A stretch of DNA of 64,000 bases from Paenibacillus fonticola DSM 21315 (GTDB lineage Bacteria > Bacillota > Bacilli > Paenibacillales > Paenibacillaceae), in contig NZ_KB907263.1 of assembly GCF_000381905.1 (NCBI RefSeq), positions 1 to 64,000 on the forward strand, written 5' to 3'. Both the position numbers and the translations under genes were made by a program. The notes beneath the pieces are model-generated. The model was not told the DNA's origin. It ran no database searches and was given only the letters and a program-made list of their open reading frames with translations. How positions within the stretch are numbered: the stretch's first letter is position 1; each line of letters opens with the position of its first letter. Shown here in pieces: positions 54,541 through 63,408 of the stretch.

Positions 54541-54774
54541 GGCAAACGGAACGCCATGCGCTTCGCCATAACGCTGCGCAGGCAGCAAGAACAGGCCATT
54601 CCCAGCAGCAGTTGGGATGGTCTTTACTTTTAATTTGGAGAAATTAAAGTAAATTGTGCATTGTTCTTATACAAATCAGCTAATTGAATTGCTAATATAA
54701 TAGGAGAATTTTCGAAGCGCTCGCCAGCAATTACTTGGAAGCGCTATCTTATTGTCATCGGGGAGTGAACCGTC

Positions 54775-55908
54775 ATAATACGCGTAGCTATCATCGGTAC
54801 AGGGTCTATTGCACATTCTCATGCGGCTGCTTATGCCTCTTTTTCAGAGCGCTGTAAGGTGGTTGCTTTAGTTAATCGTCATGAAGACAAAGCCATTTTG
54901 CTTCGGGACAAATTTCAATTCGACTGCAAAGTCATGCAGGATTATAAAGAACTGCTTCATGAGGAGGAGATCGACTTGGTGTCCATTTGTACTCCGCCTC
55001 AAATGCATGCCGAGATTGCTAGTGATTTACTGCGCGCAGGGAAACATGTGCTTGTCGAGAAGCCGATGGCGATGTCGCTTGAGGAATGCGATCAAATGCT
55101 GGCGGCTGCCGCTGAATCTGGTTGCATTCTGTCCGTCGTGGGCCAGAACCGCTTCCATGAACCCAATTGGAATTTGAAGCATATCCTAGATTCCGGCTTA
55201 CCAGGGAAAATCGTCCACGCCCAGGTCAATTCATATCATTGGCGCGGCGAGAGTTATTACGATCTATGGTGGCGCGGAACCTGGGAGCAGGAGGGGGGCG
55301 GCTGCACGCTCAACCATGGCGTTCACCACATGGACATGCTGTTGTGGATGATGGGAATGCCGCAAAGTGTACAGGCTGTCATGAGCAACACCTCGCACCC
55401 GAATTCGGAGGTCGAAGATATCTCCATTGCGATCCTTTCCTATGCGGGTGGGAGCCTGGCGCAAATTACGAGTTCCGTCATCCATCATGGGGAGGAGCGG
55501 CAGATGGTATTTCAAGGCGAGCACGCCCGTATTTCTTCTCCCTGGAAAGTGTACGCCTCGACGGCGAAAGACAATGGGTTTCCTGAGCGGAACCCTGCTT
55601 TGGAGACGGAAATCGAAGCTTACAGGGGTGGGATTGAACCGCTGCTGTATAGCGGGTTTGAAGGGCAGGTTGATAATATTTTGACAGCCATCGAGAATGG
55701 ATCGCATCAGGTACTTATCGACGGTCAGGACGGAAGAAATGTGCTGGAGCTGATTACGGCCGTTTACGAGGCATCCATAACGAAGCAGCCCGTCAGCCTT
55801 CCATTGGCGAAAGACAATCCCTTTTATACGCGAGAAGGCTTATTGGCCCTTGCTCCCCGTTTTAACGCCAAAACGAGGCCAGCATTAAATGCGAGTGAAC
55901 AGCAATAG
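54775..55908 (+). CDS. Gfo/Idh/MocA-family oxidoreductase, apparent ATA start
   Basis: About 377 residues. The N-terminal Rossmann domain requires the codons from ATA 54775 onward: IIRVAIIGTGSIAHSHAAAY carries the GxGxxA cofactor motif. The conserved EKP occurs in VEKPMAMS, and the C-terminal domain has the His/Asp-rich GVHHMDMLLWM. The first ATG/GTG in frame (GTG 54859) would cut off the cofactor loop. A GGGGAG site at 54760-54765 lies nine bases before ATA 54775; ATG would fit here. Either a rare AUA start or a lost start codon is implied. The following gene is a distant paralog 17 bases on. Confidence 0.8.
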   Translation: MIRVAIIGTGSIAHSHAAAYASFSERCKVVALVNRHEDKAILLRDKFQFDCKVMQDYKELLHEEEIDLVSICTPPQMHAEIASDLLRAGKHVLVEKPMAMSLEECDQMLAAAAESGCILSVVGQNRFHEPNWNLKHILDSGLPGKIVHAQVNSYHWRGESYYDLWWRGTWEQEGGGCTLNHGVHHMDMLLWMMGMPQSVQAVMSNTSHPNSEVEDISIAILSYAGGSLAQITSSVIHHGEERQMVFQGEHARISSPWKVYASTAKDNGFPERNPALETEIEAYRGGIEPLLYSGFEGQVDNILTAIENGSHQVLIDGQDGRNVLELITAVYEASITKQPVSLPLAKDNPFYTREGLLALAPRFNAKTRPALNASEQQ

Positions 55909-55925
55909 GTCGGGAGGAAGACGAG

Positions 55926-57014
55926 ATGAAGCCAGTAAAATTCAGCGTTATCGGCGGGGCAGGCTTTCGGGCCCAATATTTTTTGCGTATTGCGGAGGCT
56001 CTGCCGGAGACTTTTCAGGTCAGCGGTATAGTCGTCAGGAACGAGTCCAAAGCAAGACCAATGGAGGAACGGTGGGGTGTAACGACTTATCGTTCGCTTG
56101 AACAGCTTCTGAAGAGCGAAAGTCCCGATTTTATCGTCGTTTCGGTCAGTGGAGCAGCAGGGATGGATTATTTGTTCCAGCTGGCTGAGGCGGGCATACC
56201 GGCACTGATGGAGACGCCGCCGGCACCGGATTTGGAGGGCCTGGAGCTGCTGCATGATCGGCTAACGGCTATAGGCGCTCGCGTTCAAGTCGCGGAGCAA
56301 TATCATTTTCACCCTATCCAAGAAGCGCGTCTCGCTCTCATTCGCTCGGGAAGACTGGGAAGAATTACGGAAACGACCGTTTCTATCTCCCATCTTTATC
56401 ATGGCGTCAGCTTGATCCGCAAAATGCTGGGCATCACCTTTGAGGAAGTTAAAATCCGAGGCATGCGTTTCCAGTCCGAATGGGTGCAAGGCCCGACGCG
56501 CCAAGGCCCGCCAGCCGAAGATGCGATGATTCCTTTGCAGCGGGATTTAGCTTGGTTAGATTTTGGAGACCGGCTCGGGATTTATGATTTTACGAAGGAT
56601 CAGCATCGTTCCTGGGTGCGCTCGAACCATCTTTCCGTTCGCGGGGAACGCGGAGAAATATTCGACAGCCGCATTTTAATCCAGCAAGAGTCGACGATAC
56701 CGCTGCAAATGGAGCTAAAACGGATAAACAAAGGGGAGCTCGAAAATCAGGAGGGTTACTTCCTGCAGGGCATTTTGTGCGGCGACCAATGGCTCTATGA
56801 CAATCCGTTTGCTCCGGCGAGGCTGTACGATGATGAAATCGCCATTGCCCGCTGCCTGCAGCGCATGGCTGAGTATGTCCGCGGCGGGCCTGAGTTTTAT
56901 AGTCTTGCGGAAGCGTCGCAGGATCATTATTTGGGGATGCTGATCGAGAAGGCGATCCTGACCGGGGAGACCGTTGCATCAACAAGACAGCGCTGGGCGC
57001 TGGATCGGCCATAA
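55926..57014 (+). CDS. Gfo/Idh/MocA-family oxidoreductase, Lys-less EKP motif
   Basis: A 362-residue protein with N-terminal Rossmann fold (FSVIGGAGFRAQYFLRI). The usual EKP reads ETPPAP, so the Lys that helps catalysis is missing; the C-terminal beta-sheet domain is present. It may be an inactive or divergent partner of the preceding dehydrogenase. GGGAGGAAGACGAG precedes ATG 55926. Sugar or inositol substrates are typical but not known here. A bidirectional terminator follows. Confidence 0.85.
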   Translation: MKPVKFSVIGGAGFRAQYFLRIAEALPETFQVSGIVVRNESKARPMEERWGVTTYRSLEQLLKSESPDFIVVSVSGAAGMDYLFQLAEAGIPALMETPPAPDLEGLELLHDRLTAIGARVQVAEQYHFHPIQEARLALIRSGRLGRITETTVSISHLYHGVSLIRKMLGITFEEVKIRGMRFQSEWVQGPTRQGPPAEDAMIPLQRDLAWLDFGDRLGIYDFTKDQHRSWVRSNHLSVRGERGEIFDSRILIQQESTIPLQMELKRINKGELENQEGYFLQGILCGDQWLYDNPFAPARLYDDEIAIARCLQRMAEYVRGGPEFYSLAEASQDHYLGMLIEKAILTGETVASTRQRWALDRP

Positions 57015-57021
57015 CAAAATA

Positions 57022-57066
57022 CAGCCCGACGCCATGGATTGAAGGTGTTCGGGCTGATTTTTTTCT
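57022..57066 (+). terminator. Terminator between convergent genes
   Basis: AGCCCGAC and GTTCGGGCT arms with a long loop, then ATTTTTTTC. It can serve both strands. Confidence 0.75.
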
Positions 57067-57812
57067 TAGAACTCGAGCATCCCGAACTCTCTGCCCTCCG
57101 GGTCGCAGAAAGCAAAGGCCTTCAAGCCGTCTTCCTGTTCTGTTAGAGCGGTGACGCTCACGCCTTTGCTTTGCAGGTAGCGATGATCCTCCGCCGCGCT
57201 GCTTGTGCGAAATTCGCATACTCTGTGCTGAATGACGCTGACAGGCGACTCCACCACATTTACCGGGATTTCCTTGAAGCAGCGGAAGCGGGCGTTCTCC
57301 AGCGAGTCGGTGGGGTGATCAAACGAATATTCGATTTCTGCGTCAAATATGTCCTTATACCACTCAAAGGAGCGGTCAAAATCGGTCAGACTGATAAAAA
57401 TGCCATCAATCCGAAAATAATTGTTTGGCGTATCAGGCCAGGAGGGATCGCTGATGATGTTAAACGGATTGCCGTCCGGATCATGAACGTCAAAGTCGAC
57501 ATAGTGGAGCCAGTCCTCCGGCCGATTGGCCCGTACCTGCGACTTGTCCAGCATGTCGTAAGCTTTTCGCGCATCATGCGCTTTGAAGTTAATAGGTACC
57601 GTATCGTATTTGTTCAGTTTACCACACTCTACGAGCGTCAAAGTGGTTCCTTCGGCCAGGCGCAGTTTTACCCGATCTGAATTTAGCTCCTGAAGCTGCA
57701 AACCGAAGTGCTGCTGGTACCAGCGGGAAGAAGCTGAAGTGTTGGTGACGGGAAAATAAAATTCATGCAATGCGGTAATATGCAGGGCAGAGATGCGGTT
57801 AGGCTTGGACAT
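57066..57812 (-). CDS. VOC family protein, two glyoxalase units
   Basis: A 248-residue protein with two vicinal-oxygen-chelate modules (about 10-125 and 140-245). Motifs include FYFPVTNTSASSRWYQQHFG, DPDGNPFNIISD and CDPEGREFGMLEF. Metal-binding residues resemble but do not fully match dioxygenases, so it may be a binding or resistance-type protein. ATG 57812 has a GAAAGGATG-type ribosome site upstream. It stands alone. Confidence 0.82.
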   Translation of the reverse strand: MSKPNRISALHITALHEFYFPVTNTSASSRWYQQHFGLQLQELNSDRVKLRLAEGTTLTLVECGKLNKYDTVPINFKAHDARKAYDMLDKSQVRANRPEDWLHYVDFDVHDPDGNPFNIISDPSWPDTPNNYFRIDGIFISLTDFDRSFEWYKDIFDAEIEYSFDHPTDSLENARFRCFKEIPVNVVESPVSVIQHRVCEFRTSSAAEDHRYLQSKGVSVTALTEQEDGLKAFAFCDPEGREFGMLEF

Positions 57813-58084
57813 TCAGAATCATCCTTTCTAAATATCTTGATAAACAAAGCTTCCAGTTACCGGAAGGTCAATCTTTTTTTAGAATAACATAAAACCTGCA
57901 GCTTCATATTCGAACATTTAGGCTAAATTGGATGAAAATACACAATTCGACAAGATAAATTAAAATAAATCATAATTCGACACAAATTCATTCCGTTTTT
58001 GTATACAGCGTGATAAAATACCTAATAACAAAGGACTAAATGCCCATTATTCCATACATATGAGATAGAAGGTGATCGTTCCGC

Positions 58085-60175
58085 ATGACAGACTATTCGT
58101 CAATCGATACGCTTCTGGAGATGTTCATCTTCGAAACATCGACTTTGCTGGAGCAGCTTGAGCAGACCATTCTCGATTGCGAGCAAACAAAGGATTACGG
58201 CTTAGGCGTAGTTAATGAGATTTTCCGGATCATGCACACGATTAAAGGCTCATCCACCATGATGGAGTTTCACAACATTTCTACCTTGGCGCATGTAACG
58301 GAGGATCTTTTTTCGTTTATTCGGGAAAGGCAGCTGCAGCTTGCCGATGATTCGGCTGTTTCTGAGCTGATGCTGGGCAGCATCGATTTCATGAAGGTGG
58401 AGATGCTGAAAATCAAAAACGGCGACCCGGCGGACGGTGACGCTTCCTTTTTAATTGAGCAGTTCAGGGCGCTGCTGGCGGAAATGAAGCAGTTGCACGG
58501 GACAGCTGATGCAGCAAGCGGTACGCCGATAAGAGCTCCTGAGCGGCAGCCCCTCATCGAGTCAAAGGAATCAGGTATATCGCTTGAAAGCGGGCATTGC
58601 AGATATATGGCCGTTCTCCGCTACGATGAAGGCTGCGAGATGGAGAACCTTCGCGCCTATCAAGCTGTAATGAACTTGCAGAGTGAGCTGCAATCGATCG
58701 CCCATGTTCCAGAGGATTTGCTGGAAGATGAGAAGGCGGTGGCGGAAATCCGCCGCGAAGGTCTGCGTTTGTCGTTCCAGACGGACAAGACGTATGACCA
58801 AATTTACCAGCTTCTGCATCAGATCAGCTATGTACGGAGCATCGTGCTTGAGAAACAACCGGATACTGGCGTTCTGTCCGTAGGCGAATTCACGTCCGAA
58901 CTGGTCAAGGAGCAGCATAAGCTCGATTCTCCTGTGATTCCGCTGAGAGAAGCAACGCCGAGGGCGCAGGAGGAAACAAAGCGGGGTGCCTCATCCCAGC
59001 AGTCCAACTTTATAAGCGTACATATAGCCAAGCTCGATGAGCTTATGGATTTAGTTGGCGAGCTTGTCATCGCCGAAGCTATGGTCACGCAAAATCCCGA
59101 TTTGCAGGGACTCGGCCTGGAGCTGGAGCAATTTCAGAAGGCTTCGCGCCATCTTCGTAAAATAACGACAGAAATGCAGGATATGGTAATGTCGATTCGC
59201 ATGATCCCATTATCCGGCACGTTTCAGCGCATGCACCGCATCGTCCGTGACATGGGCAAGAAGCTGGGGAAGGATGTGCGGCTGCAACTGGTAGGAGAGG
59301 ACACCGAAGTAGACAAGAACATTATTGACCATATTGCCGACCCGATGATGCACATGGTGCGGAATGCCATCGATCATGGGTTAGAGAGCGGTGAAGAACG
59401 GATACGGAGAGGGAAGCCGGCGTATGGAACGCTGACGCTGGAAGCGAGCCATGCTGGCGGAGAGGTGCTGATCCGGATCAGGGATGACGGGCGGGGCTTG
59501 GATAAAGAGAAGCTGCTGCAGCGGGCCAGGCAGAATGATTTACTCGTGAAGAACGAAAGCGAAATGACGGATAAAGAAATATACAGCCTCATTTTCTTGC
59601 CCGGATTCTCGACGAAAGACCAAATTACGGAGTTTAGCGGCCGTGGAGTCGGGATGGATGTGGTCACCAAAAATATCGAATCCGTAGGCGGAGTCGTGAC
59701 CGTTGACAGCGCCCTGCATGAAGGTACCGTGATTACGATTAGAATACCTCTGACTATGGCGATTATCGACGGTATGAACGTTAGGGTAGGAGAGTCAAGG
59801 TATACACTGCCGACAACGGCAATCAAAGAATCCTTCCGTCCGGCGGCCGGCGATATTATCACCGATCCGGACGGTGGCGAAATGATCATGGTGCGCGGAC
59901 AATGCTATTCTATCGAAAGGCTGCATCGGCGGTTTGAAGTTCAGACCGATGTTACCGGATTGACACAGGGGATACTCATCATGGTCGAGCAGAATGACCG
60001 GCAGATTTGCATATTTGCGGACGAGCTGATTGGCCAGCAGCAGGTGGTAGTAAAGGCGCTGCCGCCATATATCCATAATTTGACCAGCATTGAAGGCGTC
60101 TCTGGATGTACGCTGCTGGGCGATGGGAGCATCAGCCTGATCCTGGACGTCCAGGGTCTGTTGAATGGCAAGTAG
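58085..60175 (+). CDS. cheA: Chemotaxis histidine kinase CheA
   Basis: A 696-residue hybrid signalling kinase: P1 phosphotransfer domain with His51 in HTIKGSSTMMEF, a P2-like region (about 180-265), P3 dimerisation (SVHIAKLDELMDLVGELVIA), P4 ATPase (DHIADPMMHMVRNAIDHGLE; FSGRGVGMDVV) and P5 CheW-like domain (about 560-695). AGAAGG lies about nine bases before ATG 58085. It starts an operon with cheW, an MCP, cheR and cheB. Confidence 0.94.
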   Translation: MTDYSSIDTLLEMFIFETSTLLEQLEQTILDCEQTKDYGLGVVNEIFRIMHTIKGSSTMMEFHNISTLAHVTEDLFSFIRERQLQLADDSAVSELMLGSIDFMKVEMLKIKNGDPADGDASFLIEQFRALLAEMKQLHGTADAASGTPIRAPERQPLIESKESGISLESGHCRYMAVLRYDEGCEMENLRAYQAVMNLQSELQSIAHVPEDLLEDEKAVAEIRREGLRLSFQTDKTYDQIYQLLHQISYVRSIVLEKQPDTGVLSVGEFTSELVKEQHKLDSPVIPLREATPRAQEETKRGASSQQSNFISVHIAKLDELMDLVGELVIAEAMVTQNPDLQGLGLELEQFQKASRHLRKITTEMQDMVMSIRMIPLSGTFQRMHRIVRDMGKKLGKDVRLQLVGEDTEVDKNIIDHIADPMMHMVRNAIDHGLESGEERIRRGKPAYGTLTLEASHAGGEVLIRIRDDGRGLDKEKLLQRARQNDLLVKNESEMTDKEIYSLIFLPGFSTKDQITEFSGRGVGMDVVTKNIESVGGVVTVDSALHEGTVITIRIPLTMAIIDGMNVRVGESRYTLPTTAIKESFRPAAGDIITDPDGGEMIMVRGQCYSIERLHRRFEVQTDVTGLTQGILIMVEQNDRQICIFADELIGQQQVVVKALPPYIHNLTSIEGVSGCTLLGDGSISLILDVQGLLNGK

Positions 60176-60240
60176 CTTAAGCAGCAAAGCATTGTGTGTT
60201 ATGACTAAGCAAGTTATCCAAGGAAGGAGGAAGGCATAGC

Positions 60241-60738
60241 ATGGCGAGTCAGATACAGCAAGATGATATTGAAATCGAGGACACGCAGACAGGTAAATTC
60301 CTGACCTTTCAATTGGAGGAGGAGTTCTACGGCATCGAAATCAGGTTTGTCACGGAGATTATCGGCATTCAGAAGATTACCGAAGTTCCGGAAATGCCTG
60401 AATACTTACGGGGGATTATTAATTTGCGGGGCAAGATCATTCCGGTCATGGACGTGAGGCTGCGCTTCAAGAAGAGCTTCCGGGAATACACGGACCGTAC
60501 CTGCGTCATTGTGGTCGACATTAAGGAAATCTCCATCGGTCTTATCGTGGACAGTGTGTCTGAGGTGCTGTTCATTCCGGAGGAGGAGATGATACCGCCG
60601 CCAGAATTTCATAAATCGACGTCTAAATTCATTAAGGCCATCGGCAAGGTCGGGCAGGATGTCAAGCTGATTCTAGACTGCGAGAAGCTGCTTCACGAGC
60701 AAGAGGTTGAGGATTTGGGCGAGATCGTCCGGTCATAA
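60241..60738 (+). CDS. cheW: Chemotaxis coupling protein CheW
   Basis: A 165-residue CheW domain (FLTFQLEEEFYGIEIRFVTE, then LRGIINLRGKIIPVMDVRLR). It links CheA to receptors. GGAAGGAGGAAGG at 60221-60233 precedes ATG 60241. Confidence 0.93.
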   Translation: MASQIQQDDIEIEDTQTGKFLTFQLEEEFYGIEIRFVTEIIGIQKITEVPEMPEYLRGIINLRGKIIPVMDVRLRFKKSFREYTDRTCVIVVDIKEISIGLIVDSVSEVLFIPEEEMIPPPEFHKSTSKFIKAIGKVGQDVKLILDCEKLLHEQEVEDLGEIVRS

Positions 60739-60814
60739 ACTGGCAGGGTTCTGGATATATTCCGGAAAATAATTCTGGCAATGAAGGTTCAAATCATAAG
60801 ACAACTGAGAGGAA

Positions 60815-62557
60815 GTGGTTCCCCTGGTTAGAGCATTTCGCAATTTAAGCATTGGCAAAAAATTGAATATCGGATTCATGGCTGTGTTGGCTGTTTTGGT
60901 GACATTATCAGTCATCAGCTACCAGAATTTCAGCAAAACTAGCAAAGCAATGGATTGGAACAAACATACATATGAAGTGCTGATGGGATTGCAAACTGTC
61001 CTGGACAGCATGGTCAATATGGAAACCGGGCAGCGCGGTTTTGCGCTGACGGGAAATGAAAATTCTCTTGAACCTTATGTAAGCGGCAAAGCCAGCTTTG
61101 AACAGAGCTTCAATCACGTTAAGGAACTGACTTCGGACAACCCTTATCAGCAGGAACTGATGAACAAAATCCAAAATGTGCACCAGGAATGGTTGCAAAT
61201 CGCCGAGAATAACATTCAGCTAAGACGGAACGTTTCTAAAGGCATTGGCTCCATGGACGATGTCGTTAAAGAAGAGCAGGCCGCGAAGGGCAAAGCCGCC
61301 TTTGATGAATTCAGGGCTATTATTGCGGAAAGCTCGGGCATAGAGTCCAAACTTTTGCTAGAACGCAGCTTGGAAGCCGAGAGAGTAGAGTCGATGACCA
61401 AAACGTCGATCATCGCGGGTTCTGCTGCAGCCGTTGTGCTGTCGCTGTTGATTGCTCTCATCATTACAAGATTGATCACGCGTCCGATCTTTGAAGTGAA
61501 GCAGGCAGCTGAACAGGTTGCGGACGGAAACCTGGATGTTATGGTACAGGTACATTCGAAGGATGAGATCGGAGCCCTGTCCGAAGCGTTCAGAATTATG
61601 GTGCATAACATGAACGACGTGCTGGCGAATATTAATACGGCGGCAGAGCAAGTTTCCTCCGGTTCGCGCCAGGTATCTGAGACGAGCATGTCTCTGTCTC
61701 AAGGGGCTACCGAGCAGGCGAGCTCTGTGGAACAGCTGACCGCCTCGCTAGAGGAAATTGCCACGCAGACGAAGCAGAATGCCGATAATGCGACAGAGGC
61801 CAATGTATTAGTTGAGACAGCTAAAGAGAATGCTGTCCAGGGCAATACGCAGATGAAGGAAATGCTGGGCGCCATGGACGATATCAACAAAGCTTCGGAG
61901 AGCATTTCCAAAATCATTAAGGTCATCGATGAGATTGCCTTCCAAACGAACATTCTGGCGCTCAATGCCGCGGTAGAGGCAGCAAGAGCAGGACAGCACG
62001 GCAAAGGTTTTGCCGTGGTTGCTGAGGAGGTACGAAACTTGGCGGCCCGCTCGGCAAACGCAGCGAAGGAGACGACGGAAATGATTGAGGGCTCCATCCG
62101 CAAAGTGCAGGACGGCACGAAAATCGCCAACGAAACGGCATCGGCCCTCCAGCATATCGTGGAGGACGTGGCAAAGGTGGCCGAGCTGGTGAATGAGATT
62201 GCTATAGCCTCTAACGAGCAGGCCTCCGGCGTAAACCAGATTAATCTAGGGCTGATGCAGGTATCGCAGGTGGTGCAGGCGAACTCGGCGACCTCGGAAG
62301 AGAGCGCGGCAGCGAGCGAAGAGCTGTCGGATCAGGCAGAGCTGCTGAGAGAGCAGGTTGGCAGATTCAAGATCAAAAGCCAATCCCCGCCAGCTTACCG
62401 GGAGCATGGGCAGCTGAATCCGGAAGTGATGAGGCTGCTGGATTCGATGTCGGAGAAGAAAAGAATGCAGGTCTTTACCGAAGACGGTGATCCTGCAGCC
62501 GCCGGAACCGCACCGCGTAAAATTATGCTGTCGGATCACGACTTTGGCAAATATTAA
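60815..62557 (+). CDS. Methyl-accepting chemotaxis protein with CHASE3 domain
   Basis: About 577 residues: transmembrane helix (about 20-40), CHASE3 sensor (about 45-190, with ETGQRGFALTGNENSLEPY), second helix (195-215), HAMP (215-270) and a long signalling coiled coil with the hairpin IDEIAFQTNILALNAAVEAA. CHASE3 senses an extracytoplasmic stimulus. The start is not clear: GTG 60815 is in frame but lies one base after GAGAGGA, and CTG 60824 has better spacing. Confidence 0.9.
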   Translation: MVPLVRAFRNLSIGKKLNIGFMAVLAVLVTLSVISYQNFSKTSKAMDWNKHTYEVLMGLQTVLDSMVNMETGQRGFALTGNENSLEPYVSGKASFEQSFNHVKELTSDNPYQQELMNKIQNVHQEWLQIAENNIQLRRNVSKGIGSMDDVVKEEQAAKGKAAFDEFRAIIAESSGIESKLLLERSLEAERVESMTKTSIIAGSAAAVVLSLLIALIITRLITRPIFEVKQAAEQVADGNLDVMVQVHSKDEIGALSEAFRIMVHNMNDVLANINTAAEQVSSGSRQVSETSMSLSQGATEQASSVEQLTASLEEIATQTKQNADNATEANVLVETAKENAVQGNTQMKEMLGAMDDINKASESISKIIKVIDEIAFQTNILALNAAVEAARAGQHGKGFAVVAEEVRNLAARSANAAKETTEMIEGSIRKVQDGTKIANETASALQHIVEDVAKVAELVNEIAIASNEQASGVNQINLGLMQVSQVVQANSATSEESAAASEELSDQAELLREQVGRFKIKSQSPPAYREHGQLNPEVMRLLDSMSEKKRMQVFTEDGDPAAAGTAPRKIMLSDHDFGKY

Positions 62558-62572
62558 GGATCATGACAACCG

Positions 62573-63388
62573 ATGTTTACGATAACGGATAGAGAATTTG
62601 CGCAGCTCGCCTCCTATATTCATTCGAACAGCGGCATTTATCTGAAGCCGGAGAAAAAAATGCTGGTGCTCGGCAGGCTGCATCAGGTTCTCCTGCAGCT
62701 CGGCCTTGATAATTTTACCGATTATTACGAGTATCTGGTCTCGGATCAGAGCGGAGCCGCGATGGGAACGCTGATCAATAAAATCACGACCAACCACACG
62801 TTTTTCATGCGGGAAGCGAATCATTTTCACTATTTTAAAAACCATGTACTGCCGTATTTAAAGCAGACTGTGGCGAGCAGGGATTTGCGCATATGGAGCG
62901 CCGGATGCTCAACGGGAGAGGAGCCTTACTGCCTCGCTATGCTAATGGACGAATATTTCGGCATAAGTAAGAAGGAGTGGGATACAAAGCTGTTGGCCAC
63001 AGATATATCGGACAAGGTGCTTAGTCTGGCGAGACAGGGAATTTACGAGAAGGGAACGATCGGGAATCTCCCAAAGTATTGGAGGAGCACATATTTTACT
63101 AAGCTGGACGAGGACCGGGTTCAAATTGCCGAGGGCATCCGCAGGGAGATTATTTTCAGGCGGTTTAATCTGATGTCGCTGAGGTTTCCATTCCGCAGGA
63201 AGTTTCACGTTATCTTTTGTAGAAATGTCATGATTTATTTTGATAACCGCACAAAAGCGGAGCTTATTCAGCGTTTCTATGATTGGCTCGAGCCGGGCGG
63301 GTACCTGTTTATCGGGCATTCGGAGACGATTGACAAGACGCAGAGCCGATTCCATTATGTTATGCCTGCGGTGTTCCGCAAGAATTGA
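62573..63388 (+). CDS. cheR: Chemotaxis methyltransferase CheR
   Basis: A 271-residue S-adenosylmethionine-dependent enzyme that methylates Glu residues of MCPs. It has the N-terminal helical domain and methyltransferase core with INKITTNHTFFMREANHF, WSAGCSTGEEPYCLAM and FCRNVMIYFD. It starts 15 bases after the MCP stop and is the expected partner of CheB downstream. Confidence 0.93.
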   Translation: MFTITDREFAQLASYIHSNSGIYLKPEKKMLVLGRLHQVLLQLGLDNFTDYYEYLVSDQSGAAMGTLINKITTNHTFFMREANHFHYFKNHVLPYLKQTVASRDLRIWSAGCSTGEEPYCLAMLMDEYFGISKKEWDTKLLATDISDKVLSLARQGIYEKGTIGNLPKYWRSTYFTKLDEDRVQIAEGIRREIIFRRFNLMSLRFPFRRKFHVIFCRNVMIYFDNRTKAELIQRFYDWLEPGGYLFIGHSETIDKTQSRFHYVMPAVFRKN

Positions 63389-63408
63389 GGGAAGGCAGTA
63401 GGAGGCGT

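Noticed and set aside
54660..54720. TATAAT at 54696 as promoter of the Gfo/Idh genes
   Set aside because: Good -10 but no acceptable -35 at 16-18 bases; not listed as a promoter.
56590..57219. 209-codon minus-strand frame
   Set aside because: Antisense shadow of the Gfo/Idh gene and overlaps the terminator; composition is basic and Arg-rich as in shadows.
59374..59889. 171-codon minus-strand frame inside cheA
   Set aside because: Low-complexity Ser/Ile-rich antisense shadow of conserved CheA coding sequence.
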